Below are positions 1 to 8,154 of a DNA stretch of 64,000 nt, piece after piece. The stretch's first letter is position 1. Each line of letters starts with the position of its first letter. The stretch is from Bosea sp. (in: a-proteobacteria). GTDB taxonomy: Bacteria; Pseudomonadota; Alphaproteobacteria; Rhizobiales; Beijerinckiaceae. The stretch is from NCBI RefSeq assembly GCF_023953965.1, contig NZ_JAMLIX010000001.1, positions 1,231,001 to 1,295,000 on the forward strand, given 5' to 3'. The notes under the pieces are model-generated. The model saw only the letters and a list, made by a program, of their open reading frames with translations. It had not been told where the DNA came from and made no database searches. Made by a program: the position numbers and the translations under genes.

Positions 1-420
1 CTCGCCCGCGTCATCGGCAAGAGCCGCAGCCATGTCGCCAATACGCTGCGCCTGTCGAAGCTGCCGGAGCCGGTGCGCAGGATGGTCAGCGAAGGTGCGG
101 TGTCCGCCGGCCATGCCCGCGCGCTGCTCTCCGTTTCGGACCCGGAATTCATGGCCCGCAAGATCGTCGACGAGGGCCTGAGCGTCCGCGATATCGAGCG
201 CGTGGTGCAGCAGGAGACCCGCGGCGAGGTGAAGAGCGCGGCCACGGGCAGGCCGAAGCCGGTCAAGGACGCCGATACGCGGGCGCTCGAAGCCGCGCTG
301 GAGGAAGCGCTCGGCCTCACGGTCTCGATCGGGCACCGGCCGAACGGCTCGGGCGAGGTCAGGATCGGCTACAAGACGCTCGAGCAGCTCGACGCCCTCT
401 GCCGCCGGCTGAAAGCCTGA
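1..420 (+). CDS. parB: Chromosome-partitioning protein ParB, C-terminal part (5' end outside window)
   Basis: The open frame enters at base 1 and ends in TGA at 418-420; the gene starts upstream of the window. The first residues (LARVIGKSRSHVANTLRLSKLP) are the helix-turn-helix of ParB/Spo0J, followed by the VSAGHARALLSV segment typical of the family and, after a charged linker, a C-terminal dimerisation domain of about 50 residues. ParB binds parS sites and, with ParA, segregates the chromosome origin. In alphaproteobacteria parAB lies near oriC and is commonly followed by holA, as here, where holA is convergent with no gap. Family assignment is firm. The CTPase box lies in the missing part, so it cannot be checked. 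Confidence 0.93.
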   Translation, partial: LARVIGKSRSHVANTLRLSKLPEPVRRMVSEGAVSAGHARALLSVSDPEFMARKIVDEGLSVRDIERVVQQETRGEVKSAATGRPKPVKDADTRALEAALEEALGLTVSIGHRPNGSGEVRIGYKTLEQLDALCRRLKA

Positions 421-1449
421 TCACTCCGACCGGCCGGCGCGGCCGAGCCGGGCCAGCGTCCAGAGCGCGCGGGTCGCGATGGCGCGGCCCATCTCGCTGT
501 CCTGGCGGGTGGCGAGGACGGCGTTGCCGATCAGCGTCACGGCTTCCGTCAGCTTCGGGCTCGACCAGGCGACGAGCGCCGCTTCCGTCGTGGCGATGCG
601 CGGATAGGGCAGCCGCATCGTGGCGACGACATCCTTGACGCCGCGCCCGGCATCGACGCTCTGGCGCGCTTTCAAGAGCGCCAGCGCCTGCCGCAGCACG
701 GCGCCGAGCATCACGCCGGGATCGAGCCCCTCGCTCATGAGCTTGGCCTGGGCGAGGTCGAGGACCGCGAGCTTTCCGGCGAAGACCGCATCGACCAGCA
801 TCGCCTGCTCGCGCTGGGCGGTGTCGCCGACGATCGCCTCGACATGCTCCGTCAGCACGGCCGGCTCCGCCCCGACATAGAGCATGAGCTTCTCGATCTC
901 CCGGCGCGAGGTCTGGCGGTCGCCGCCGAGGAGCCCCGCGAGATGATCGCGCGTCGCGCGGTCGATCGACTTGCCGGCGCCGCGCACCATCTCGTCTATG
1001 ATCGTGCCGAGATCGCGCGCCGCATCGCCATAGCAGGGAACGGCGAGCGCCGTCTTCGCCTTCTCGCAGGCGGTGCGAAGCGGATTGCTGCGTTGCAGGT
1101 CGCCCGCCTCGACGATGACGAGCGCATCCTGCGACGGCGTCGCCAGCAGAGGCTCGACGGCGGCGAGCAGCGGTTTCGTGGTGGGCGAGACGCGGATGGC
1201 GCGGCGGCCGCCGAAGAGGCCGATGGTGTTGGCTTCGTCGGCGAGCTTCAGCGGGTCGGCGGCGACGGCGTCGCCGTCCATCCGCACGAGCTGGAAGCCG
1301 TCCTGCGGATCGTCGACGCTCGCGCGCGCAAGCCCCGCCGCCCGCTCCGAGACGAGGCCCGCATCGGGGCCGTAGATCAGGACGAGCCGCCAGGCGGGAT
1401 CGAGACGGGCGAGGCTGCGCTCGGCCTCATGGGCCTTGATCGCGACCAT
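421..1449 (-). CDS. holA: DNA polymerase III subunit delta
   Basis: A 342-residue protein of the usual length for HolA, the clamp-loader subunit that opens the beta sliding clamp on DNA. The N-terminus has the family's 'LIYGPDAGLVSERA' stretch around residues 23-36, leading into an AAA+-like domain without a functional ATP site. The C-terminal third holds the helical collar domain (AQREQAMLVDAVFAGK onwards). It is the last gene of the leuS-lptE-holA operon; its ATG lies 6 bases after the lptE stop, so translational coupling is likely. The stop codon directly abuts that of convergent parB. This gene order is widely conserved in bacteria and supports the call. Confidence 0.93.
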   Translation of the reverse strand: MVAIKAHEAERSLARLDPAWRLVLIYGPDAGLVSERAAGLARASVDDPQDGFQLVRMDGDAVAADPLKLADEANTIGLFGGRRAIRVSPTTKPLLAAVEPLLATPSQDALVIVEAGDLQRSNPLRTACEKAKTALAVPCYGDAARDLGTIIDEMVRGAGKSIDRATRDHLAGLLGGDRQTSRREIEKLMLYVGAEPAVLTEHVEAIVGDTAQREQAMLVDAVFAGKLAVLDLAQAKLMSEGLDPGVMLGAVLRQALALLKARQSVDAGRGVKDVVATMRLPYPRIATTEAALVAWSSPKLTEAVTLIGNAVLATRQDSEMGRAIATRALWTLARLGRAGRSE

Positions 1450-1455
1450 GGCCGG

Positions 1456-1989
1456 TCAGGCGGTGAGATCGGCGGCGATCTGGCCCCGGACGATGGCGGC
1501 GAGGTTCTTGGCGGCGCGGACCTGCGCGTCGCGCGCCGCGCGGACGGTGGCGAAGCGCTGGGCGGAGCGCTCATAGGGAATGCGGACGGAGTTCGTTCCC
1601 GAGGAGACGACCTCGTCGGAGCCCTGTCGGGTGAGCTTCCAGGTCGCGGTCGCGACGAGGGCGGCCGAATCGGCGCGGCCGTTCGCATAGTCGACCGTGA
1701 TGACCTGGATCGATTCGGTGATCGCCGCCTCGAGCCTGAGGGTCTTGTGGGCGTCCGGCTCGCCGCTGCCGTCGAGCTCGAAAACGAGCTCGTTGCGGAA
1801 ATAATGGCCGATCAGGCCCTTGATCTCGGGGATCTCGATGCCGCGCAACGCCGTCTTGACGCTGCCGCCGACCGTGCTCGTGGTGTAATCCGAGTAAAGC
1901 GGCTGGAAGCAGCCGCCGGCGAGCGCAGCGGCCGCCAGCACGGCCGCCAGCACTGTACGGCGGGGGAGATCGGCTTCAGACCACGACAT
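1456..1989 (-). CDS. lptE: LPS-assembly lipoprotein LptE
   Basis: A 177-residue protein with an N-terminal hydrophobic signal and a lipobox ending at Cys27 (LAGGC), followed by 'FQPLY', which matches the C-G-F-x-P-L-Y start seen in mature alphaproteobacterial LptE. LptE plugs the LptD beta-barrel and helps insert LPS in the outer membrane. The start overlaps the end of leuS by 14 bases and the stop is 6 bases before holA, so the three form one transcript. Sequence similarity across LptE proteins is low, so position between leuS and holA carries much of the evidence together with the lipobox. Confidence 0.88.
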   Translation of the reverse strand: MSWSEADLPRRTVLAAVLAAAALAGGCFQPLYSDYTTSTVGGSVKTALRGIEIPEIKGLIGHYFRNELVFELDGSGEPDAHKTLRLEAAITESIQVITVDYANGRADSAALVATATWKLTRQGSDEVVSSGTNSVRIPYERSAQRFATVRAARDAQVRAAKNLAAIVRGQIAADLTA

Positions 1990-4600
1990 TCACGATTCTC
2001 CCCGGAACCACGATGACCTTGCGGATCGGGCGGCCTTCGAGCGCCCGCTGGACGGCCTCGCTCGCGCGCACGGCCGCCTCCACCGCAACCGTATCGGCAT
2101 CGGCGGCGACCGTCACCTCCGCCCGCTTCTTGCCGTTGAGCTGGACTGGCAGCGTGATCGCGTCATCCTTGAGCAGCGCCGGATCGAGCTTAGGCCAAGG
2201 CGCCTCGCCGGCGAGCCCTTCGAGGCTGAGCGCATGCCAGCATTCCTCGGCCAGATGCGGCATCATCGGCGCGACAAGTTGCGTGGCGATCGTGGCGGCC
2301 TCAAGGAGCGCGAAGGCGATATCGGCATCGAGCGCGGGCTTTTCGGCCGCGGCGTCGAGCGTCTTACCGATGGCGTTGGTCAGCGTGTAGACATGCGCGA
2401 CGCAGCGGTTGAAGGCGAGGCGCTCGATATCGGCGCCGACGGCGTCGAGCGCGCGGTGGCTCGCCTTGCGCAGTGCCAGGGCCGCTTCGCCGATCGTGGC
2501 GGGCTTCGCTGCCTTGCCGCCGGTGCGCTCGGCGATCTCCGCCACCAGCCGCCACAGGCGCTGGACGAAGCGGGCGGCGCCCTGCACGCCCTCGTCGGTC
2601 CAGATCACGTCGCGGTCGGGCGGCGAATCGGAGAGCATGAACCAGCGGGCGGTGTCGGCGCCGTAGGAGGCGATGATGTCGTCGGGGTCGACGACGTTCT
2701 TCCTCGACTTCGACATCTTCTCGATCGGGCCGATCTCGACGGGAGCGCCGGTCTCGACGTCGAAGCCCTTGCGCTCGTTGCCGACGACCTCGATGCGGAC
2801 GTTGCCCGGCTCGACCCAGTCGCCGTTGCCGGCGCGGTAGGTCTCGTGCACGACCATGCCTTGCGTGAACAGGCCGGCGAAGGGTTCGTCCAGCCCGGCA
2901 TGGCCGGTCTTCTTCATGGCGCGGGTGAAGAAGCGCGAATAGAGCAGGTGCAGGATCGCGTGCTCGACGCCGCCGATATACTGGTCGACCGGCAGGAAGC
3001 GGTCGACCGCCTTGCGGTCGGTCGGGCTCTCGGTGCGCCAGGGATCGGTGAAGCGGGCGAAATACCAGGACGAATCGACGAAGGTGTCCATCGTGTCCGT
3101 CTCGCGGCGCGCCGGCTTTCCGCATTGCGGGCAGGCGACGTGCTTCCAGGTCGGATGATGGTCGAGCGGATTGCCCGGCTTGTCGAAGGAGACGTCGTCG
3201 GGCAGCGTCACCGGCAAATCGGCGTCCGGGACCGACACCGTTCCGCAGCCGGAACAATGAATCACGGGGATCGGGCAGCCCCAGTAGCGCTGGCGCGAGA
3301 CGCCCCAGTCGCGCAGGCGGAAATTGACCTTGCGCCGGCCGACCGGGCGGCCGCCGCGGCTCTCGCCCTCGAGGCGGCGGGCAATCTCCTCCTTGGCTTC
3401 CGCGATGGTCAGGCCGTCGAGGAAGCGGGAGTTTATCATGCGGCCGTCGCCGTCATAGGCGGTGTCGGTGATGGTGAAGCCGGCCGGGTCGATGCCTTCC
3501 GGCGCGACGACCGGGATGTTGCCCAGCCCGTATTTGTTGACGAAATCGAGGTCGCGCTGGTCATGCGCCGGGCAGCCGAAGATGGCGCCGGTGCCGTATT
3601 CCATCAGGATGAAGTTCGCGACATAGACCGGCAGCGTCCAGCTCGGATCGAGCGGGTGGACGGCGCGCAAGCCGGTGTCGAAGCCGAGCTTCTCGGCCTT
3701 GTCGATCGCCTCCTGCGCCGTGCCGGTGCGCTTGCACTCCTCGATGAAGGCTTGCAGCCCGGGATTCTTCGCGGCAATGGCCTTGGCGATCGGATGGTCG
3801 GGCGCGACGGCGACGAATTTCGCACCGAACAGCGTGTCGGGGCGGGTGGTGTAGATCTCGACCTCGCCCTCGCCCGTCGTGTTCGATTCGAGGGCGAAAC
3901 GAACCAGCAGGCCCTCGGAGCGGCCGATCCAGTTCTTCTGCATCAGCCGGACCTTGTCGGGCCAGCGGGTCAGCCCGTCGAGGGCGTCGTTGAGCTCCTG
4001 GCCATACTCGGTGATCTTGAAGAACCACTGGGTCAGCTCGCGGATCTCGACGGGTGCACCCGAGCGCCAGCCGCGGCCGTCGATGACCTGCTCGTTCGCC
4101 AGCACCGTCTCGTCGACCGGGTCCCAGTTGACCTTGGCGGTCTTGCGGTCGACGAGCCCCGCCTCGAGGAAGTCGAGGAACATCTTCTGCTGGTGGCGAT
4201 AGTAGCTCGGGTCGCAGGTGGCCAGCTCCCGGCTCCAGTCGAGCGAGAGCCCCATCGACTTGAGCTGCTTGCGCATCGTCGCGATGTTCTCATAGGTCCA
4301 TTCGCGCGGATGGACCTTCTTCTGCTTGGCGGCGTTCTCGGCCGGCAGGCCGAAGGCGTCCCAGCCCATCGGGTGCAGCACCGCAAAGCCCTTGGCCCGC
4401 TTGTAGCGCGCGACCACGTCACCCATCGCATAGTTGCGGACATGGCCCATATGGATGCGCCCCGACGGATAGGGGAACATCTCGAGGACATAATAGCTCG
4501 GCCGCGTGTCGTCGTTTCGCGTCTCGAAGAGCTTGCGCTCTTCCCAGACGGCGCGCCATTTCGGCTCGGACTCTTTCGGATTATAGCGTTCGACGGCCAT
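1976..4600 (-). CDS. leuS: Leucyl-tRNA synthetase
   Basis: Class I aminoacyl-tRNA synthetase that charges tRNA-Leu. I start it at the ATG at 4598-4600 (MAVERYNPKESEPKW), giving 874 residues, the normal length; the frame is open further upstream but that part does not resemble LeuRS. The HIGH motif appears as HMGH at residues 50-53 and the KMSKS loop at 628-632. The large CP1 editing insertion lies between them (TTRPDTLFGAKFVAVAPDHP is part of the editing pocket), and a zinc-type Cys cluster (CSGCG, CPQCG) lies near residues 460-510. First gene of the leuS-lptE-holA operon and divergent from the YggS gene. Confidence 0.97.
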   Translation of the reverse strand: MAVERYNPKESEPKWRAVWEERKLFETRNDDTRPSYYVLEMFPYPSGRIHMGHVRNYAMGDVVARYKRAKGFAVLHPMGWDAFGLPAENAAKQKKVHPREWTYENIATMRKQLKSMGLSLDWSRELATCDPSYYRHQQKMFLDFLEAGLVDRKTAKVNWDPVDETVLANEQVIDGRGWRSGAPVEIRELTQWFFKITEYGQELNDALDGLTRWPDKVRLMQKNWIGRSEGLLVRFALESNTTGEGEVEIYTTRPDTLFGAKFVAVAPDHPIAKAIAAKNPGLQAFIEECKRTGTAQEAIDKAEKLGFDTGLRAVHPLDPSWTLPVYVANFILMEYGTGAIFGCPAHDQRDLDFVNKYGLGNIPVVAPEGIDPAGFTITDTAYDGDGRMINSRFLDGLTIAEAKEEIARRLEGESRGGRPVGRRKVNFRLRDWGVSRQRYWGCPIPVIHCSGCGTVSVPDADLPVTLPDDVSFDKPGNPLDHHPTWKHVACPQCGKPARRETDTMDTFVDSSWYFARFTDPWRTESPTDRKAVDRFLPVDQYIGGVEHAILHLLYSRFFTRAMKKTGHAGLDEPFAGLFTQGMVVHETYRAGNGDWVEPGNVRIEVVGNERKGFDVETGAPVEIGPIEKMSKSRKNVVDPDDIIASYGADTARWFMLSDSPPDRDVIWTDEGVQGAARFVQRLWRLVAEIAERTGGKAAKPATIGEAALALRKASHRALDAVGADIERLAFNRCVAHVYTLTNAIGKTLDAAAEKPALDADIAFALLEAATIATQLVAPMMPHLAEECWHALSLEGLAGEAPWPKLDPALLKDDAITLPVQLNGKKRAEVTVAADADTVAVEAAVRASEAVQRALEGRPIRKVIVVPGRIVNVVV

Positions 4601-4751
4601 GTCAGCAGGCAATTCCTGGTGTTGCCGGCTCCCGGAGGCAGGCCGGCGCAGGGGCACACTGCAAAAACCGGATGCCGGATTCTTGCAATCTGCTCTAGGA
4701 CACCATTGCGCGCACGCGGTCAACGGCGCGTGAGGCATGAGAGGCTGGCAG

Positions 4752-5417
4752 ATGAGCGATACGGTTACGCGTTTGGCCGGGATCCGGGCGGCGATCGGCC
4801 GCACCGAGCGCGATTTCGGGCGCAAGGCCGGCTCGGTTGCGCTGGTCGCGGTCTCCAAGACGAAGCCGGCCGAGCAGATCCTCGAGGCGCTGGAGGCCGG
4901 GCAGCGTATCTTCGGCGAGAACTACGTCCAGGAGGCCAAGGCGAAATGGCCGGCGCTGAAGGCGCGCTTCCCCGATGCCGAATTGCACATGATCGGCCCG
5001 CTGCAATCGAACAAGGCGCGCGAGGCGGTCGAGCTGTTCGACGTCATCCAGTCGCTCGATCGCGAGAGCCTGGCGAGGGAGCTCGCGCGTGAGATCGCGC
5101 GGGCCGGCAAGGCGCCGCGCCTGTTCGTTCAGGTCAATACCGGCGAGGAGCCGCAGAAGGGCGGCGTCCTGCCTGCCGAGACCGACGCCTTCCTCGCGCG
5201 CTGCCGCACGGTTCACGGTCTTGCGATCGAAGGGCTGATGTGCATCCCGCCGGCAGAGGAGCCGCCCTCGCCGCATTTCGGGTTGCTGGCCAAGATCGCC
5301 GCCCGGAACGGGCTTGCCGGCCTGTCGATGGGCATGAGCGCCGATTACGAGGCGGCGATCCAGCTCGGCGCGACGCATGTGCGCGTCGGCAGCGCGATCT
5401 TCGGAGAGCGGGGCTGA
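4752..5417 (+). CDS. YggS/PLPBP-family pyridoxal-phosphate homeostasis protein
   Basis: A 221-residue single-domain alanine-racemase-fold protein. Lys36 in 'AVSKTKP' is the expected PLP Schiff-base lysine. Further family motifs are 'IFGENYVQEAKAKW', 'HMIGPLQSNK', and the C-terminal 'GLSMGMSADYEAAIQLGATHVRVGSAIFGER' region that holds the phosphate. Members buffer free PLP and affect amino-acid and keto-acid pools; no reaction is firmly assigned. I chose the ATG at 4752 because the family starts close to 'VTRLAGIRAAI'; an in-frame ATG at 4737 would add five residues. Divergent from leuS, with about 150 bases between the two starts. Confidence 0.92.
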   Translation: MSDTVTRLAGIRAAIGRTERDFGRKAGSVALVAVSKTKPAEQILEALEAGQRIFGENYVQEAKAKWPALKARFPDAELHMIGPLQSNKAREAVELFDVIQSLDRESLARELAREIARAGKAPRLFVQVNTGEEPQKGGVLPAETDAFLARCRTVHGLAIEGLMCIPPAEEPPSPHFGLLAKIAARNGLAGLSMGMSADYEAAIQLGATHVRVGSAIFGERG

Positions 5418-5486
5418 TCCGGGCGTCATGCTCGACAGGAGATTCCCAGGTCCGCGTTTCGCCTCGCCTGAGAACGACGGCGGTGT

Positions 5487-6020
5487 TCAGCGCACTCTCA
5501 CCACGCAATGCCGCGCCAGCTGCGGCAGGATTTTTGCGAAGACATGGCCCTCGATCGCGACGCAGCCGGCGGTCGGCGTGAAGCCCGGGCGGGCGAGATG
5601 CCAGAAGATCGCGCTGCCGCGCCCGCGAATCACCGGCCGGTCGTTCCAGCCGAGCTCGACGACGATGTCGTAGAGATGGTCGTCGCGTTGCAGCCGCTCC
5701 TCGGCCTCGCCCGGCGGACGGTCGATCAGGCGGTTGTAGCGGCGGTCGTTCTGATCGTCGCACCAGGCGTCGCGCGGCCCGATCCGCCTGAGTGGCAGCA
5801 GCGTGCGCGGCCGGGACAGGCGGTCGGCGCGGTAGAACACGCCACGCAGCGGCAGGGCGGCGCGCGGGGTCCGCCCGTCGCCCTCGCGCTTCACCGTGCC
5901 GATGCCGCAGCGCCCGAGCGCGCAGGGAAACACCGCATGGCCCGCGACGAGGAAGCCCTTGCGCCGGTCGCGGACCGAGGCGAAGACGCGCAGCACAGTG
6001 AGGTTCGATCGCTTTCTCAC
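5487..6020 (-). CDS. L,D-transpeptidase (YkuD) catalytic-domain protein
   Basis: A 177-residue protein carrying the L,D-transpeptidase signature: His141 and Cys153 in 'HLARPGFTPTAGCVAI', the catalytic pair that makes 3-3 cross-links or attaches proteins to peptidoglycan. It belongs to the short COG3786-type subgroup. The GTG at 6018-6020 (VRKRSNLTVLRV) is the best start: the open frame continues upstream but only as antisense of the response-regulator gene, with no good start. I see no clear signal peptide, which is odd for an enzyme acting on the wall; some members of this subgroup also lack one. Divergent from the response regulator at 6102. Confidence 0.85.
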   Translation of the reverse strand: MRKRSNLTVLRVFASVRDRRKGFLVAGHAVFPCALGRCGIGTVKREGDGRTPRAALPLRGVFYRADRLSRPRTLLPLRRIGPRDAWCDDQNDRRYNRLIDRPPGEAEERLQRDDHLYDIVVELGWNDRPVIRGRGSAIFWHLARPGFTPTAGCVAIEGHVFAKILPQLARHCVVRVR

Positions 6021-6101
6021 GGGAATTCCAGGCAGCCTCACTTGCGATGACGACTCGGCAGGCTCATGTTGCCGCAATCCTGGCTTTCGAGCGAACCGTC
6101 C

Positions 6102-6788
6102 ATGTCCGCCGTGCATCATATCCTGCTGGTCGATGACGACCAGATCCTGCGCGACACGCTCTGCGAGCAGCTGGCGCTCTACGAGGAGTTCCGGCTGTCG
6201 AGCGCCGAGACCGCGGCGGCGGCGATCAAAGCCGTGCAGGGAGAGCGTATCGACCTTGCGGTGATGGATGTCGGCCTGCCCGACATGGACGGGCGCGAGG
6301 CCGTCAAGGAGATGCGCCGGAACGGCTTCAAGAGCCCGGTCGTGATGCTGACGGCGCAGGGCTCGGATGCCGATACCGTGCTCGGGCTCGAGGCCGGCGC
6401 CAACGATTACGTGGTGAAGCCGTTCAAGTTCGCGGTGCTCTTGGCCCGCATCCGGGCGCATTTGCGGCAATACGAGGCGAGCGAGGACGCGATCTTTCAG
6501 GTCGGCCCCTACACGTTCCACCCGGGGTCGAAGCTGCTCGTCAGCGAGAAGGGCTCCAAGACCAAGCTCACCGAGAAGGAGACGGCGATCCTGCGCTTCC
6601 TCTACCGGGCCGGGCGCAAGCCGATCGCGCGCGAGGTCTTGCTGCAGGAGGTCTGGGGCTACAACAGCCAGGTGACGACGCATACGCTCGAAACCCATAT
6701 CTACCGCCTGCGCCAGAAGATCGAGCCCGATCCCGGCAATGCCCGCCTGCTCGTCACCGATGCCGGCGGCTACCGGCTGAATCCCTGA
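6102..6788 (+). CDS. OmpR-type response regulator (receiver + winged helix)
   Basis: A 228-residue two-domain regulator. Receiver: acidic triad Asp11-Asp12-Asp13, phosphoacceptor Asp56 (AVMDVGLPDMDG), Thr84 and Lys106 (DYVVKPF). Winged-helix effector from about residue 130 with 'LTEKETAILRFLYRAG' and the recognition region 'THTLETHIYRLRQKIE'. No histidine kinase is encoded nearby, so it is an orphan here. The chosen ATG at 6102 (MSAVHHILLVDDD) fits the family; an in-frame ATG at 6066 with a better ribosome site would add 12 residues. The cNMP-domain gene starts 3 bases after its stop, so the two are co-transcribed. The target genes are unknown; the divergent L,D-transpeptidase is an obvious candidate. 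Confidence 0.92.
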   Translation: MSAVHHILLVDDDQILRDTLCEQLALYEEFRLSSAETAAAAIKAVQGERIDLAVMDVGLPDMDGREAVKEMRRNGFKSPVVMLTAQGSDADTVLGLEAGANDYVVKPFKFAVLLARIRAHLRQYEASEDAIFQVGPYTFHPGSKLLVSEKGSKTKLTEKETAILRFLYRAGRKPIAREVLLQEVWGYNSQVTTHTLETHIYRLRQKIEPDPGNARLLVTDAGGYRLNP

Positions 6789-6791
6789 CGG

Positions 6792-7256
6792 ATGGCGCTC
6801 GATGACGACATGGCGCTGCTCGCCCGGCAGCCGCTGCTGAACCTGATGGAGCGCGATGCGCTGAGGCTGCTCGCCTTCGCAGCCGAAAGCCGAACCTTGC
6901 GCGCCGGAGACGTGCTGTTCCGCGTCGGCGAGCCTTCGGACGGGGCGGTGCTGGTGGTTTCGGGGTCGGTCGCCCTGACGGCGGGGGAGGATGGCAAGCC
7001 CGCGGACGAGATCGCCGGCCCCGGCGCGCTGATCGGGGAGCTCGCGCTGTTCACCTCCGTGCCGCGCCAGGTCACGGCGATCGCGCGCGAGCCGGCCCAG
7101 GTGATGCGGCTGCCGCGCAGCGTGATGCGGCGCGTGCTCGGCGAATCGCCGGATTCGGCCGAGGCGATCGCGGCGGCGATCGGCGATCGGCTGCGCGGCT
7201 TCGTCGACGAGCTCGCGGCCGTCAGGGCCGCGCTCGATGCGATCGACCGCGGTTAA
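6792..7256 (+). CDS. Stand-alone cyclic-nucleotide-binding-domain protein
   Basis: A 154-residue protein consisting almost entirely of one CAP_ED/cNMP-binding beta-barrel: 'LRAGDVLFRVGEPSDGAVLVVSGSVAL' followed by 'IAGPGALIGELALFTSVPRQVTAIAREPAQVMRLPR', where GELALF and the following Arg form the phosphate-binding cassette. There is no helix-turn-helix, kinase or channel domain; the C-terminal helix (about 125-154) could be a partner-binding surface. It starts 3 bases after the response-regulator stop, so the two are very probably functionally linked. It may modulate the regulator or its missing kinase in response to a second messenger, but that is inference. The ligand is not predictable by eye. 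Confidence 0.85.
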   Translation: MALDDDMALLARQPLLNLMERDALRLLAFAAESRTLRAGDVLFRVGEPSDGAVLVVSGSVALTAGEDGKPADEIAGPGALIGELALFTSVPRQVTAIAREPAQVMRLPRSVMRRVLGESPDSAEAIAAAIGDRLRGFVDELAAVRAALDAIDRG

Positions 7257-7260
7257 GCGC

Positions 7261-8076
7261 TCACAGCTCCAGCGTCACCGTCACCGGGACATGGTCGGAG
7301 GGGCGCTCCCAGCCGCGGGCCTCGCGCAGGAAGGCGAGGTCGCGGAGCGCGGGCTTCAGCGCGTCCGAGAGCCAGATATGGTCGAGCCGGCGGCCGCGAT
7401 CGGAGGCCTGCCAGTCCTGGGCGCGGTAGCTCCACCAGGAATAGAGCTTTTCGGGCTCGGGGCGCAGCGCGCGGGCGGCGTCGGTCCAGCCGAGCTCGCT
7501 GCGCAGCCGCTCCAGCGTCGTCGTCTCGATCGGCGTGTGGCTGACCACGTCGAGAAGCTGCCTGTGGCTCCAGACATCGTGCTCCAGCGGCGCGATGTTG
7601 AGGTCGCCGAGCAGGATCGCCGGCCGGTCGGTCGGCTTCTTGGCCACGCCCCAGGCGCCGATCTCGTCGAGGAAGGCGAGCTTATGGGCGAATTTCTCGT
7701 TCTTTTCGGGATCGGGGATGTCGCCGCCTGCCGGGATGTAGAAATTATGGATGGCGATGCCGGCGGCGGCGCCGGCCGCCTTGTCGAGTGTCACCGTCAT
7801 ATGCCTGGCGTCGTTGCGGCCGCACATCGCCATCGCGTCCTTCTCGCTGAAGGGCAGCTTCGAGACGATGGCGACGCCGTTATAGCCCTTCTGGCCGATG
7901 AAGGCCTGATGGACATAGCCGAGCTCGTGGAAGGCCTTGGCCGGGAACTGCTCGTCCGGCGTCTTGGTCTCCTGCAGGCAGAGGATGTCGGGGGCGTGAC
8001 GTTCGAGGAACGCGCCGACCATGCCGATGCGCAGGCGGACGGAATTGATGTTCCAACTGGTGACGGTGAGCTTCAA
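7261..8076 (-). CDS. xth: Exodeoxyribonuclease III
   Basis: A 271-residue ExoIII/AP-endonuclease of the EEP fold, which removes nucleotides 3'-5' and incises abasic sites in base-excision repair. Family motifs: 'SWNINSVRLR' at the N-terminus, metal-binding Glu in 'CLQETK', 'GDLNIAPLEHD' with catalytic Asp/Asn, 'GRRLDHIWLS' and the terminal 'PSDHVPV' with the catalytic His. No ATG fits: I use the TTG at 8074-8076 so that the protein begins LKLTVTSWNIN, where homologues begin. A second in-frame TTG at 8127 would add 17 residues. Convergent with the cNMP-domain gene, 4 bases apart. Confidence 0.93.
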   Translation of the reverse strand: MKLTVTSWNINSVRLRIGMVGAFLERHAPDILCLQETKTPDEQFPAKAFHELGYVHQAFIGQKGYNGVAIVSKLPFSEKDAMAMCGRNDARHMTVTLDKAAGAAAGIAIHNFYIPAGGDIPDPEKNEKFAHKLAFLDEIGAWGVAKKPTDRPAILLGDLNIAPLEHDVWSHRQLLDVVSHTPIETTTLERLRSELGWTDAARALRPEPEKLYSWWSYRAQDWQASDRGRRLDHIWLSDALKPALRDLAFLREARGWERPSDHVPVTVTLEL

Positions 8077-8130
8077 CGCGAGGATCCCGGCGGGAAGGAG
8101 GCCGGAAACTGGGTCGTCGCGCCGCAAAAG

Positions 8131-8153
8131 GCAAGGTGTTTCGTGGGCCTTGC
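8131..8153 (-). terminator. Weak intrinsic terminator after the lolA-like gene
   Basis: GCAAGG (8131-8136) and CCTTGC (8148-8153) form a 6-bp stem directly after the lolA-like stop. On the minus strand it is followed by CTTTTG. The stem is short, so this is a modest call. Confidence 0.35.
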
Positions 8154-8154
8154 G

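Noticed and set aside
4683..4711. TTGCAA-centred promoter between leuS and the YggS gene
   Set aside because: A -35-like hexamer is present, but no acceptable -10 lies 16-18 bases away on either strand.
2234..5092. 952-codon open frame opposite leuS
   Set aside because: It is antisense to a clear leucyl-tRNA synthetase; the translation is Arg/Asp/Gly/Val-rich without domains, as expected from the complementary frame of a high-GC gene.
6021..6698. N-terminal extension of the L,D-transpeptidase frame (403 residues in all)
   Set aside because: The extra part is antisense to the response regulator, which has intact catalytic residues; GTG at 6018-6020 is a better start.
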